Shown here one piece after another: positions 15,603 to 23,657 of a stretch of DNA of 49,123 nucleotides (position 1 is the stretch's first letter; every line of letters begins with the position of its first letter). The notes beneath the pieces are model-generated. The model worked only from the letters and a program-made list of their open reading frames with translations, did not search any database and was not told the origin of the DNA. Source of the stretch: Pseudomonadota bacterium (lineage in GTDB: Bacteria > Pseudomonadota > Gammaproteobacteria > Steroidobacterales > Steroidobacteraceae); the NCBI GenBank assembly GCA_021790795.1, contig JAJYFU010000011.1:1-49123 (forward strand), written 5' to 3'. The translations under genes were made by a program, and so were the position numbers.

Positions 15603-16663
15603 GCTGGCTGGAGAAACTGATGGCGATCGAGGAGCTCGACGAGGCGCCCCTGGACGCCGAGCTCGTCGCGCAGCTCGAGCGGGCGGGCGCGGGGGTGGTC
15701 TCCCGGCCGGTGCGCTTTGCAACACCCACGTTCAAGGACTACGCCAGTACCGAGCTGCGCGGTTGCTCGAAGAACAGCTTCCCGGCTTTTTCGATCACCG
15801 GCGGTGCGTGCGGCCTGAACTGCGAGCACTGCCGGGCCAAGATCCTCGAGCCGATGCTGCCGGCCACGACACCGCAGATGCTCGAGCGCACGGTGCGCGA
15901 GCTGATAGCGCGTCAGGGCCTGCAGGGGTTCCTGCTTTCCGGCGGCTCCAACCGGCGCAACGAGATTTCGTATGCACGGTTCTACCCGGTGATCGAGCGG
16001 TTGAAGCGCGATCATCCGGATCTGCGCATCGCGATCCATACGGCGCTCACGGACCGCGCGGGCGCCCGCGCCATGGAGGCCGCCGGCATCGATACGGCGA
16101 TGATGGATGTGATCGGCGCGGAGGCGACCATCCGCGAGGTGTACCACCTGGAGCGGACCGTGGCGGATTTCGAGGCGACGCTCGAGGCGTTGTGCGCCAC
16201 GTCCATGGAGGTAACGCCGCATATCGTCATCGGTTTGCATTTCGGCGCGGTGCTGGGCGAGCCGGCGGCGCTGGACATCGTCGGCAGACACCCCGTGAAG
16301 GCGCTGGTGCTGGTGGTCGTCATGCCGTTCTACGCCACGCCGGGAACGTTCGCGGTGCCCGATACCGGCGCGGTCGGCCGGCTGTTTGTCGAGGCGCGCG
16401 CGCGCCTTCCGCACCGCAGCGTTCTGCTCGGATGCGCCCGGCCGCCGGGCATGCACAAGCGCGTCACCGACACCTATGCCGTGTTGGCTGGACTCGACGG
16501 CATCGCGTTTCCGGCCGACGGCGTGGCGGCGGTCGCCACGGCGATCGGCCGGCCCTTCGAGCAGCAGCACGCCTGCTGCTCGATCAAGCTCGGAGGAGCC
16601 GCGGTGACCGGCGCCCGCGCCCATTGCGGTGCGGGCGCGGAGCCGGCGGGAGTTTCCGCATGA
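15599..16663 (+). CDS. lipS1: LipS1: radical SAM sulfur-insertion enzyme of alternative lipoate assembly
   Basis: A 354-residue radical SAM protein. The AdoMet cluster is Cys71, Cys75 and Cys78 in GACGLNCEHC (CX3CX2C), followed by GGSNRR and other barrel elements. Downstream Cys in LLGCARPPG and HACCSIKL may bind an auxiliary cluster. In the sLpl pathway LipS1 and LipS2 together insert the two sulfurs into octanoyl-carrier to give lipoate; they replace LipA. It is identified by order (deacetylase, LipS1, LipS2, sLpl) and by linkage to sHdr/LbpA. ATG at 15599 overlaps the previous stop, and the start of lipS2 overlaps its own stop. Confidence 0.92.
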   Translation: MSWLEKLMAIEELDEAPLDAELVAQLERAGAGVVSRPVRFATPTFKDYASTELRGCSKNSFPAFSITGGACGLNCEHCRAKILEPMLPATTPQMLERTVRELIARQGLQGFLLSGGSNRRNEISYARFYPVIERLKRDHPDLRIAIHTALTDRAGARAMEAAGIDTAMMDVIGAEATIREVYHLERTVADFEATLEALCATSMEVTPHIVIGLHFGAVLGEPAALDIVGRHPVKALVLVVVMPFYATPGTFAVPDTGAVGRLFVEARARLPHRSVLLGCARPPGMHKRVTDTYAVLAGLDGIAFPADGVAAVATAIGRPFEQQHACCSIKLGGAAVTGARAHCGAGAEPAGVSA

Positions 16664-17919
16664 GTTGCCGCACCCTGCCGCAGCGCCCAACGGGCGGCGC
16701 GTCGGGCGGAGATTTCAACGCGTTCGAGACCATGGAGCCGCGCGCGCCGGTGCAAACACCGCCGCAGCGGCGCAATGGCGCGCCGGTCAAGGCGGCTGAT
16801 CTGCGGCCGAGCGGCGTCTATCTGCCCAACGACAATGTGCTGACGCCGCACATGCGCTCGCCGGAATACGTGCAGATCTCCACCGCCGCGGCGATGACCC
16901 TCGGACTCATGCCTGGACGCATGCATCGCTGCGAGTGCACTCGGTGTCTGAACCTGCTGTTGACCTATCCGGAGGGTTGTCGCGCCAACTGCGCGTACTG
17001 CGGATTGGCGCGTCATCGTGAAGCCGAACGGGATTATGCGGACCGCAACTTCATCCGGGTCGACTGGCCGGCGGTGCCCGTCGAGCAGATGGTGGAGATC
17101 GTGGCCCGAGACGGCGCGGCGAGTCCGTTCCACCGCATGTGCATCTCGATGATCACACACCCGCGTTCCGATGCGGATACGGTGAGCGTGCTGAGGGCGT
17201 GGACGCGGCGCATCGATCCGGGGGTCATACCGGTGTCGATATTGTCCAACCCGACCACGATGAGCCGCGCCGACGTGGTGCGGCTGCGGGAGCTCGGCGC
17301 CGACATATTCACGGTCGCGCTCGACGCGGCGACTCCGGCGATCTTCGAGCGTACCCGCGGCAAAGGCGTGCAATCTCCGCACAAATGGAGCAAGTACTGG
17401 GAAATCCTGCATGCGGCGCGCGAGGTGTTCGGACCGCAGAAGTTCGGTGCGCACATCATCATCGGCATGGGCGAGACGGAGCGCGAGGCGCTCGAGCTGG
17501 TGCAGCAGTTGGTGGACCTCGGCGGCCACAGCCACATGTTCTGCTTCTTCCCGGAGCAGGGCTCGCTGATGGATCACCTGCCGCCGACGCCCCGGGATCA
17601 GTGGCGGCGGGTGCAACTCGCCCGCTATCTGATCGATTACGCATCGGTCCGTCTCGAGCAGATGCGCTTCGATGCGCTCGGCCGGGTCGTGGACTTCGGT
17701 CTGCCCCGCGAGGAGCTCGAGCGCGTCATCGATGCCGGCGTGGCTTTCCGGACCTCGGGTTGCCCCGGCAAATTTCGCGACGACGTTTCCGCGTGCGACC
17801 GGCCCTACGGGGACTCGCCGCCACACGATATCGCGAGCTATCCGTTCGCGCCCAATCGTGCCGACCTGCGCCGGATCCGCCGCCAGCTGCGTATTCCGGT
17901 GGTGCGGGACCAGCGATGA
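16660..17919 (+). CDS. lipS2: LipS2: second radical SAM enzyme of alternative lipoate assembly
   Basis: A 419-residue radical SAM protein partnered with LipS1. The AdoMet cluster motif is Cys107, Cys111, Cys114 in GCRANCAYCG. A separate CECTRC (Cys91, 93, 96) just before it may hold the auxiliary cluster that is sacrificed for sulfur in lipoyl synthases. A later RTSGCPGKFRDDVSACDRP near the C-terminus is probably also ligand-bearing. The first ~45 residues are low-complexity and poorly conserved, so an internal start is possible. ATG at 16660 overlaps lipS1, and TGA overlaps sLpl by the same ATGA arrangement. Confidence 0.92.
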   Translation: MSCRTLPQRPTGGASGGDFNAFETMEPRAPVQTPPQRRNGAPVKAADLRPSGVYLPNDNVLTPHMRSPEYVQISTAAAMTLGLMPGRMHRCECTRCLNLLLTYPEGCRANCAYCGLARHREAERDYADRNFIRVDWPAVPVEQMVEIVARDGAASPFHRMCISMITHPRSDADTVSVLRAWTRRIDPGVIPVSILSNPTTMSRADVVRLRELGADIFTVALDAATPAIFERTRGKGVQSPHKWSKYWEILHAAREVFGPQKFGAHIIIGMGETEREALELVQQLVDLGGHSHMFCFFPEQGSLMDHLPPTPRDQWRRVQLARYLIDYASVRLEQMRFDALGRVVDFGLPREELERVIDAGVAFRTSGCPGKFRDDVSACDRPYGDSPPHDIASYPFAPNRADLRRIRRQLRIPVVRDQR

Positions 17920-19004
17920 GCCGCGTCTTTCGGGTGCTCGATGCCGGCCTGCGAGCCGGCAGGCTCAACATTGCGCTCGACCAGGCCATGCTCGAGCTGC
18001 ATCAGACGGGACGGCTGGCCGATTCTGTGCGCTTCATCCACTTTCAGCCGAGCGCGCTCCTCGGACGCCACCAGTCGCTGAGCGCGGAGATCGATGTCGA
18101 CTACTGCCGGCAGCGCGGCATCGAAGTCGGCCGGCGCATCACCGGCGGCGGGGCGATCTATCTCGATCCGGGCCAGCTCGGCTGGGCGCTGGTGTTCGGC
18201 CGGGGCGCGCTCGGTGGCCCCTCGCTCGACGAGATGGCCCGGGCAGTCTGCGAGGCCGCTGCCGCGGGGCTCAGCCGATTCGGCATCGAAGTCCGCTTCC
18301 GGCCGCGCAACGATTTGGAGGTCGAGGGGCGCAAGCTCGGCGGAACCGGCGGGTTCTTCGACGGCGATACGCTGCTGTACCAGGGAACAGTGCTCGTCGA
18401 GCTCGATACCACCAGCCTGCTGGGCGCGCTGCGCGTGCCACGGGCCAAGATCGTTCGGCACGGCCTCGACTCGGCGGCACAGCGGGTGGTGAGTCTGCGC
18501 GAGCTGCTGGGCGCGCGGACGCCCACCATCGGGCAGGTTCAGCAGGCCCTGCTCGACGGCTTTTGCGAGCGGCTGGGCATCGAGTTCCAGCCGGCCGAGG
18601 CCGACTCGCATGCCGCCGTGCTGCAGCTGGGGCGTGAGTTGCACGCACGATGGATCGGCACGGAGGAGTTCGTCGCCGAGATCGACGGGCCGCCGCGCGG
18701 CGCGGCGGTCTCGGTGGGAACCTGCGCCGGCGCGGGCGGGACGATCACGGCGTATTTGCGCCGTGAGGGGCCCGAGGGCCGCCGTATCGGCCAGGTACTG
18801 ATCAGCGGGGACTTCTTCGTGGCGCCGCCGCGGCTCGTGTTGGACCTGGAGAGCCGCCTGCGGGGCATCGAGATCGAGTCCGTCGGCGAGACGATCGAGC
18901 GGTTCTTCCTGGAGCATCCCGCCAGCACCTTGTCGGTCGGCGCGGCGGACTTCAAACGCGCGATCGAGACGGCGTTGTCGGCAACGGCGCACGCGCCGGC
19001 CTGA
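17916..19004 (+). CDS. Lipoate:protein ligase sLpl(AB) of the sHdr lipoate pathway
   Basis: A 362-residue protein with an LplA-type ligase domain (about 1-245) and an LplB-like accessory domain fused at the C-terminus, the sLpl(AB) architecture. Ligase signatures are RRITGGGAIYLDPGQLGW (RRxxGGG, residues 73-79) and RNDLEVEGRKLGGTGG with the invariant Lys140. The enzyme adenylates octanoate or lipoate and attaches it to a carrier lysine; the expected partner is LbpA at 26699. It overlaps lipS2 by four bases. Canonical lplA/lipB enzymes for SucB are not in this window. Confidence 0.92.
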   Translation: MSRVFRVLDAGLRAGRLNIALDQAMLELHQTGRLADSVRFIHFQPSALLGRHQSLSAEIDVDYCRQRGIEVGRRITGGGAIYLDPGQLGWALVFGRGALGGPSLDEMARAVCEAAAAGLSRFGIEVRFRPRNDLEVEGRKLGGTGGFFDGDTLLYQGTVLVELDTTSLLGALRVPRAKIVRHGLDSAAQRVVSLRELLGARTPTIGQVQQALLDGFCERLGIEFQPAEADSHAAVLQLGRELHARWIGTEEFVAEIDGPPRGAAVSVGTCAGAGGTITAYLRREGPEGRRIGQVLISGDFFVAPPRLVLDLESRLRGIEIESVGETIERFFLEHPASTLSVGAADFKRAIETALSATAHAPA

Positions 19005-19010
19005 CTGCTC

Positions 19011-19730
19011 ATGCGCGCTCTGCCCACCAAGCTGGCCGTGGTCCAGCACACCGCGGCGGAGTATCTCGGGTTGATCGAGGACCACCTGGAAATCCGCGGG
19101 ATCGGCTTTCGCTATTTCCGTCCGTTCACCGCCGGCGGCCGACTGCCGAGATTGGAGGAGACTTCCGCCGGACTGGTGCTGCTCGGCGGCGGCCCGTGGG
19201 GTATCGTGCCTGGCGTGGCCCGCCTGCCGTGGCTGGAGGCGGAGATCGAGCTCGCCGCCGCGGCGCTCGCGGCGTCGCGGCCGGTGATCGGATTCGGACT
19301 CGGCGCACAGATCCTGGCGTTGGCCGGCGGGGGCAGCCCGGCAGCGGGAAAGCTCATGCTCGATGTCGGTACCGCCACGCGCACGGTGGAGGGCGCCCTG
19401 GGAGGACTGTTGCCGCCGATCTATCCGTTGGTGCGCTACGGCCGGGACAGCGCGTCGCTCCCGGCCGGTGCCCGCGTGCTGGCCCGTGACGGGCAGGGCG
19501 GATGGGCACTTTTCCAGCTTGGCGAGCGCGCATTTGGATTCGCGGGTCATCCGGGCATCAAGTCGGCGATCGTGGAGGATCTGATCATGGAGTTTGCGGA
19601 AGCGCCGGACGAGACGGCCGCGGGCTTGGCCGCGTTACGCGCCGCCCAGGCGCAGATCGAGATTGCGCTTGCGGCTATCATGTCCGGCCTGGTGCGGATG
19701 CTGGATCTGATGTTGCCGCCGTCTCGCTAG
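19011..19730 (+). CDS. Class I glutamine-amidotransferase homologue lacking its catalytic Cys
   Basis: A 239-residue protein of the class I GATase fold, beginning six bases after sLpl. Fold landmarks include LGGGPWGIVPGVARLPWLEAEIE and the nucleophile-elbow region PVIGFGLGAQILAL. In active enzymes the elbow reads G-x-C-x-G-x-Q; here the Cys position is Gly96. The His-Pro-Glu of the triad appears as His180-Pro-Gly, so only His remains. It therefore should not hydrolyse glutamine by the usual route. The C-terminal helical extension (residues 200-239) is not part of a plain GATase domain. Amidotransferase-like genes are reported in such clusters; the role here is open (binding or scaffolding is inference). 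Confidence 0.82.
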   Translation: MRALPTKLAVVQHTAAEYLGLIEDHLEIRGIGFRYFRPFTAGGRLPRLEETSAGLVLLGGGPWGIVPGVARLPWLEAEIELAAAALAASRPVIGFGLGAQILALAGGGSPAAGKLMLDVGTATRTVEGALGGLLPPIYPLVRYGRDSASLPAGARVLARDGQGGWALFQLGERAFGFAGHPGIKSAIVEDLIMEFAEAPDETAAGLAALRAAQAQIEIALAAIMSGLVRMLDLMLPPSR

Positions 19731-20031
19731 TCTGTCGGATTTACGTTGCTTCGTCGGGGAGCGGCCCACGACGACATCACCCCGGGACGTGTTGTACGGT
19801 GACCCGCCCGCTGCGTAGTGACCGCCATGCACACGAATGGCGCTGGCGCGAGTGGTGTCAGCCGACCCCGCCGCATGGGGCGGGTGTGCCGCGCTGAAGC
19901 TCCGACGAGTCCGGCGCGCTCGCGGACCTTGACGCACGTCAATAAATAAGATATCACTAATATCAGATTGGGGGGTCGAGACGGTGTCTGTCTCGGCCGA
20001 AATGCGCGGCGCGGTCAATTGCGGACAACAC
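19731..20031. other. Intergenic region upstream of the sHdr operon
   Basis: No gene can be supported between the amidotransferase homologue and dsrE3C. The right end (about 19925-19975) is AT-rich and looks like the sHdr promoter, with an FNR-like dyad at 19929-19942 and a TAATAT hexamer at 19958-19963. Weak upstream in-frame starts for dsrE3C lie inside this region but lack ribosome binding sites. Confidence 0.55.
19929..19942. promoter_or_regulatory. Candidate CRP/FNR-family binding site upstream of sHdr
   Basis: TTGACGCACGTCAA is a perfect dyad TTGAC-N4-GTCAA, the shape bound by FNR/FixK/DNR-type regulators (TTGAY-N4-RTCAA). A possible -10 (TAATAT, 19958-19963) lies so that a start near 19970-19977 would put the dyad at about -35 to -41, as at activated promoters. 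The regulator is not in this window. Confidence 0.45.
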
Positions 20032-20409
20032 ATGGCATCGAAGCTGATCATCGTGATGGCCAACACCGATCCGCGCAACGGCGAGGAGATCGGCGCACCG
20101 ATCTTCCAGGCCACGGTCGCGGCGGCCATGGACTTCGAGGTCGAGGTCGTGTGCACGGCCACTGCCGGGAGACTGCTGAAGAAGGGCGTGGCCGAACGGC
20201 TGTTCGTCAAGGCCGGCTCGCCGAAGTCCGTGCTCGATTTCATCAAGGACGCGCACGAGGCGGGCGTGAAGTTTCTGTGCTGTTCCCCCAATCTAGACCT
20301 GTTTGACATGACTCAGGAGGACCTGATTCCCGAGTGCGGTGGCATCGTCGGCGGTGCCTACCTGATCGAGCGCGTCATGGACGACGAATACCGCGTGCTC
20401 ACCTACTGA
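20032..20409 (+). CDS. dsrE3C: DsrE3C sulfurtransferase of the sHdr system
   Basis: A 125-residue DsrE-fold protein (SKLIIVMANTDPRNGEE, then GAPIFQATVAAAMDFEVEV) of the DsrE3 type that accompanies shdr clusters. Adjacent Cys83 and Cys84 in GVKFLCCSPNLDLF mark the active site; Cys84 is the position reported as essential in the Hyphomicrobium protein. It exchanges sulfur with TusA, feeding sHdr. I chose the ATG at 20032, which starts the conserved MASKLI; earlier in-frame starts lack support. It is the first gene of the operon, 15 bases before hdrC1. Confidence 0.93.
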   Translation: MASKLIIVMANTDPRNGEEIGAPIFQATVAAAMDFEVEVVCTATAGRLLKKGVAERLFVKAGSPKSVLDFIKDAHEAGVKFLCCSPNLDLFDMTQEDLIPECGGIVGGAYLIERVMDDEYRVLTY

Positions 20410-20424
20410 CGGCGGATTGCGGGC

Positions 20425-21171
20425 ATGACCCAAGAGCATGCGACGCGAGTGCAGGAGCACATCGGCGATCCGGTGTCCGCGCGCGCACCGCTCGAGCGGA
20501 CCAAGCTCGAGGAGATCTTCCAGGACATCCAGTCCGATCTCAGATTCGATCACCAGCTGAATGGCTGTCTCAACTGCGGCATCTGCACCGCGACCTGCCC
20601 CTCGGCCCACTACTACGACTACAGCCCGCGCGAGATCGTGCAGCTGCTGTGGACCGAGAACCTGGAAGGCATCTACGACGCCATGCAGGAGAAGATCTGG
20701 GCGTGCGCCCAGTGCTACACGTGCGCCGCGCGCTGCCCGTTCGGCAACTCCCCCGGTGGTCTGGTGATGCTGATGCGCGAAGTCGCGATCAAGCACGGCA
20801 TGGAATCGGCCAAGAACGTGCTGCGGCCGTTCAGTCGCGTGATGCTCAAGCTCATCTCGACCGGAAACCAGCTTTCTCCGGACATGATCAGCCGGGACGC
20901 CTTCCCGGACTGGGGACCTAACGTCTCGAAGGTGGACGCGCCGCTCGACACGCTGCGCAAAGCGATCCCGGTGCCCACCCTGCATACCACCAAGACGGCC
21001 TGGGAGGTCAATCTCAAGACGTCGGTGGAGCTGTACACGATCTGGGAGGAGACCGGGGTGACCAACAGTCTGAAGACGATCGATCCGAATCTGTTCGATG
21101 TGATTCAGGACATCATGGACGACAAGCGCGACGAGTACTCGGACTGGCAGGAAGCGCAGGGCGAGGACTGA
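20425..21171 (+). CDS. hdrC1: sHdrC1: iron-sulfur subunit of sulfur-oxidising Hdr-like complex
   Basis: A 248-residue HdrC-type electron-transfer subunit with two [4Fe-4S] motifs: CLNCGICTATCP (Cys48, 51, 54, 58) and CAQCYTCAARCP (Cys94, 97, 100, 104). Methanogen HdrC has the same pair but is shorter; the ~110-residue C-terminal extension after residue 140 is typical of sHdrC1. It should link sHdrA and sHdrB1 in the cytoplasmic complex that oxidises carrier-bound sulfur to sulfite. The gene order from 20425 to 26257 (C1-B1-A-hyp-C2-B2) is diagnostic. Confidence 0.95.
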   Translation: MTQEHATRVQEHIGDPVSARAPLERTKLEEIFQDIQSDLRFDHQLNGCLNCGICTATCPSAHYYDYSPREIVQLLWTENLEGIYDAMQEKIWACAQCYTCAARCPFGNSPGGLVMLMREVAIKHGMESAKNVLRPFSRVMLKLISTGNQLSPDMISRDAFPDWGPNVSKVDAPLDTLRKAIPVPTLHTTKTAWEVNLKTSVELYTIWEETGVTNSLKTIDPNLFDVIQDIMDDKRDEYSDWQEAQGED

Positions 21172-21234
21172 GGAACCGGCCTCGGGCCCCGAGGCGCTGC
21201 CGTCCGCCGATTCACGACCACAGAGGTGCCAGCC

Positions 21235-22605
21235 ATGACGTCAGATGAGAAACCAACGGGCGGCCGTTTCACCGGCCACGGCCCGGAATGGCGCAGTTCC
21301 GGCCTCGCCGCCCAGGATGCGCAGGCCGCCACCGCTTGGGTCGAGCAGATCATCGACCGGCGCTCGATGCTGACCGGCAAGGATCGGGTCGCCGATGTCC
21401 GCGACGCCATGTGGGAGCTCGAGAAGGACGGGCAGATCGTGGTTCACCGGGTGACCGAGGCGCACAAGCCGATCGTGGTCCGGACACTGTACGGCTGGGA
21501 GAAGAAGATCCCGACGGTGCGGCTGTGGCATCACAAGTCGTGCGGGCAATGCGGCAACATTCCCGGGTATCCGGCCTCGCTGCTGTGGTTGATGAACCGG
21601 CTCGGCACGGAATATCTCGACGAGACGGATCAGACTTCGTGCACCGCCTGGAACTATCACGGCTCGGGAATCGGCAACATCGAGAGCCTTGCCGCGGTGT
21701 TTCTGCGCAATTTCCATCAGGCGTACGTCGCCGCGAAGGCGCAGGGACTGCCGGATGGCTACTACTATCCGCTGGTGCACTGCGGCACCTCGTTCGGCAA
21801 TTACAAGGAAGTGCGCGGCTACCTGCTGCAGTCGGCGAAACTGCGCGAGCGGGTCCGGCAGATTCTCGGCAAGCTCGGCCGGCTGGTCGACGGCAAGCTG
21901 CTGATTCCCGAGGAAATCGTGCACTACTCCGAGTGGCTGCACGTCATGCGCGACGACATCCGGAATCTGCAGACGATCGATTGCAGCGGGATCCGCGCCA
22001 CCATTCATCCGGCCTGCCACGTGTACAAGATGGTGCCGGAGGACGTCGTGTATGACGACAAAGTGCTGGAGGGAAACCGGGTTGCCGTCTCGACCGGACT
22101 GATGCAGACCCTCGGCGCCCAGGTGATCGACTACAAGACGTGGTACGACTGCTGCGGCTTCGGTTTCCGCCACATCATCTCCGAGCGGGAGTTCACCCGC
22201 TCCTTCGCGATCGACCGCAAGATCCGGGTGGCGGTCGAGGAGGCCCACGCCGACGTGATGATCGGCCACGACACCGGCTGCATCACCACGCTCGACAAGA
22301 ACCAGTGGATCAGCAAGGCCGACGGCCGCCCGGTGAGCCTGCCGGTGCTGGCGGACTGCCAGTTCGCGGCGCTGGTCTGCGGCGCGCATCCGTACAAGAT
22401 CGTGCAGTCGCATTGGCACGCCTCGCCGACCGAGACGCTCATGGAGAAGCTCGGTATCGATTGGCAGGCGCGCAAGGCGGAGTTCGAAGAGTATTTGAAG
22501 GAGGTCGCCGCCGGGCGCATCGAGACGCTGTACGACCCGAAGCGCAAGATCACCTCCGGTCCGGGCTTCAAGCCCGATGGGCAAACGGCGGGTCGGGCCG
22601 GATGA
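21235..22605 (+). CDS. hdrB1: sHdrB1: non-canonical CCG-type subunit
   Basis: A 456-residue HdrB-type subunit proposed to hold the sulfur-converting active site. Classical HdrB has two CX(31-39)CCX(35-36)CXXC motifs; here both deviate. The first region has Cys103, Cys106, Cys136 and Cys183 but no CC pair. The second has Cys261, Cys306-Cys307 and Cys349, followed by Ile-Thr-Thr, so the last Cys is missing. This pattern is expected of sHdrB1 and suggests an altered cluster with open iron sites. ATG at 21235 was chosen over an upstream GTG because of GAGG spacing. The stop overlaps hdrA by four bases. Confidence 0.94.
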   Translation: MTSDEKPTGGRFTGHGPEWRSSGLAAQDAQAATAWVEQIIDRRSMLTGKDRVADVRDAMWELEKDGQIVVHRVTEAHKPIVVRTLYGWEKKIPTVRLWHHKSCGQCGNIPGYPASLLWLMNRLGTEYLDETDQTSCTAWNYHGSGIGNIESLAAVFLRNFHQAYVAAKAQGLPDGYYYPLVHCGTSFGNYKEVRGYLLQSAKLRERVRQILGKLGRLVDGKLLIPEEIVHYSEWLHVMRDDIRNLQTIDCSGIRATIHPACHVYKMVPEDVVYDDKVLEGNRVAVSTGLMQTLGAQVIDYKTWYDCCGFGFRHIISEREFTRSFAIDRKIRVAVEEAHADVMIGHDTGCITTLDKNQWISKADGRPVSLPVLADCQFAALVCGAHPYKIVQSHWHASPTETLMEKLGIDWQARKAEFEEYLKEVAAGRIETLYDPKRKITSGPGFKPDGQTAGRAG

Positions 22606-23648
22606 GCCGACCGGTGCTGATCGTCGGCGGGGGGCCGGCGGGACTGGCGGCGGCGAGCGCGCTGACGGCCGTCGGCCAACAGGTGGTGCTGGTCGAGAAG
22701 GCCGGGCGCCTCGGCGGGGCGCCGATCCTGTCCGGCTACGCCAAACTGGTGCCCTCGGGTGAGTGGGCCAAGGACGCAATCGGCGGCATGGTCGGCCGGG
22801 TACAGACGCAGCCTTTGGCGCAGGTGCGACTGAGCACCACCGTGGCGGCCTTGAAGGGCGGCCCGGGTGATTTCACCGCAGAGCTCTCCGACGGCGCCGC
22901 GGTGCGGGCCGCCGCCGTCATCCTGTGCACCGGCTTCACCCATTTCGACTCGCTCAACAAGCCCGAGTGGGGCTTCGGCACCTATCCGGACGTCGTGACG
23001 ACGGTGCAGGTGGAACAGATGATTTCCGCGGGCACGGGCGTGCGTTGCCCGTCGGATGGGCGCGCGCCGAAGCGCGTGGCGATCCTGCTGTGCGTCGGGT
23101 CGCGCGATCGACAGATCGGCCGTCCCTGGTGCTCGAAGATCTGCTGCACCGTCTCGGCGAACATCGCCATGGAGATTCGTGAGCAGTTGCCGGACTGCCA
23201 CGTCTATATCTATTACATGGACATCCGGACCTTTGGCCTGTACGAGACGAAGTACTACTGGCGCAGCCAGGAGGAATTCAAGATCAAGTACATCAAGGCG
23301 CGCATCGCGGAGGTCACCTCGGACGGAGAGAAGCTCATCGTGAAGGGCGAAGACACCCTGGTGAAGCGGCCGATCACGATTCCCTTCGATTTGGTCGTGC
23401 ATGCGATCGGCATGGACCCGAACGTGGACAACAAGTCGATCGCGACGGTCTTCGGCGTGGCGCTCGAGCCCAACGGGTACCTGGAACGCGGAAATTCCTA
23501 TGGCAATACGGCGGAGACGTCGCGCCCCGGAGTGTTCGTGGCCGGCGCCGCGGCGGGACCGGAGACCATTGACGATTCGATTGCACAGGCGTACGCGGCG
23601 GCGGCACGGGCGCTCTCGCTGGTGCGCCCGGCCGAGGCGAGCGCCTGA
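22602..23648 (+). CDS. hdrA: sHdrA: FAD subunit of sulfur-oxidising Hdr-like complex
   Basis: A 348-residue flavoprotein, far shorter than methanogen HdrA. The Rossmann motif is VLIVGGGPAGLAAASAL at the N-terminus; the FAD/HdrA signature CVGSRDRQIGRPWCSKICC in mid-protein carries four Cys that can hold a [4Fe-4S] cluster. The MDIRTFGLYETKYYWRSQEE segment and C-terminal GVFVAGAAAGPETIDDSIAQA are typical of HdrA. It lacks the ferredoxin insertions used for flavin bifurcation in archaeal HdrA, as other sHdrA proteins do. It overlaps hdrB1 by ATGA. Confidence 0.95.
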   Translation: MSRPVLIVGGGPAGLAAASALTAVGQQVVLVEKAGRLGGAPILSGYAKLVPSGEWAKDAIGGMVGRVQTQPLAQVRLSTTVAALKGGPGDFTAELSDGAAVRAAAVILCTGFTHFDSLNKPEWGFGTYPDVVTTVQVEQMISAGTGVRCPSDGRAPKRVAILLCVGSRDRQIGRPWCSKICCTVSANIAMEIREQLPDCHVYIYYMDIRTFGLYETKYYWRSQEEFKIKYIKARIAEVTSDGEKLIVKGEDTLVKRPITIPFDLVVHAIGMDPNVDNKSIATVFGVALEPNGYLERGNSYGNTAETSRPGVFVAGAAAGPETIDDSIAQAYAAAARALSLVRPAEASA

Positions 23649-23657
23649 AGGCGAAGC

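Noticed and set aside
19941-19975. Third copy of the AATTRCTT motif upstream of sHdr
   Set aside because: The region is AT-rich with AATAAATAAG and two TATCA copies, but it lacks AATTGCTT or AATTACTT, so I did not include it in the shared motif.
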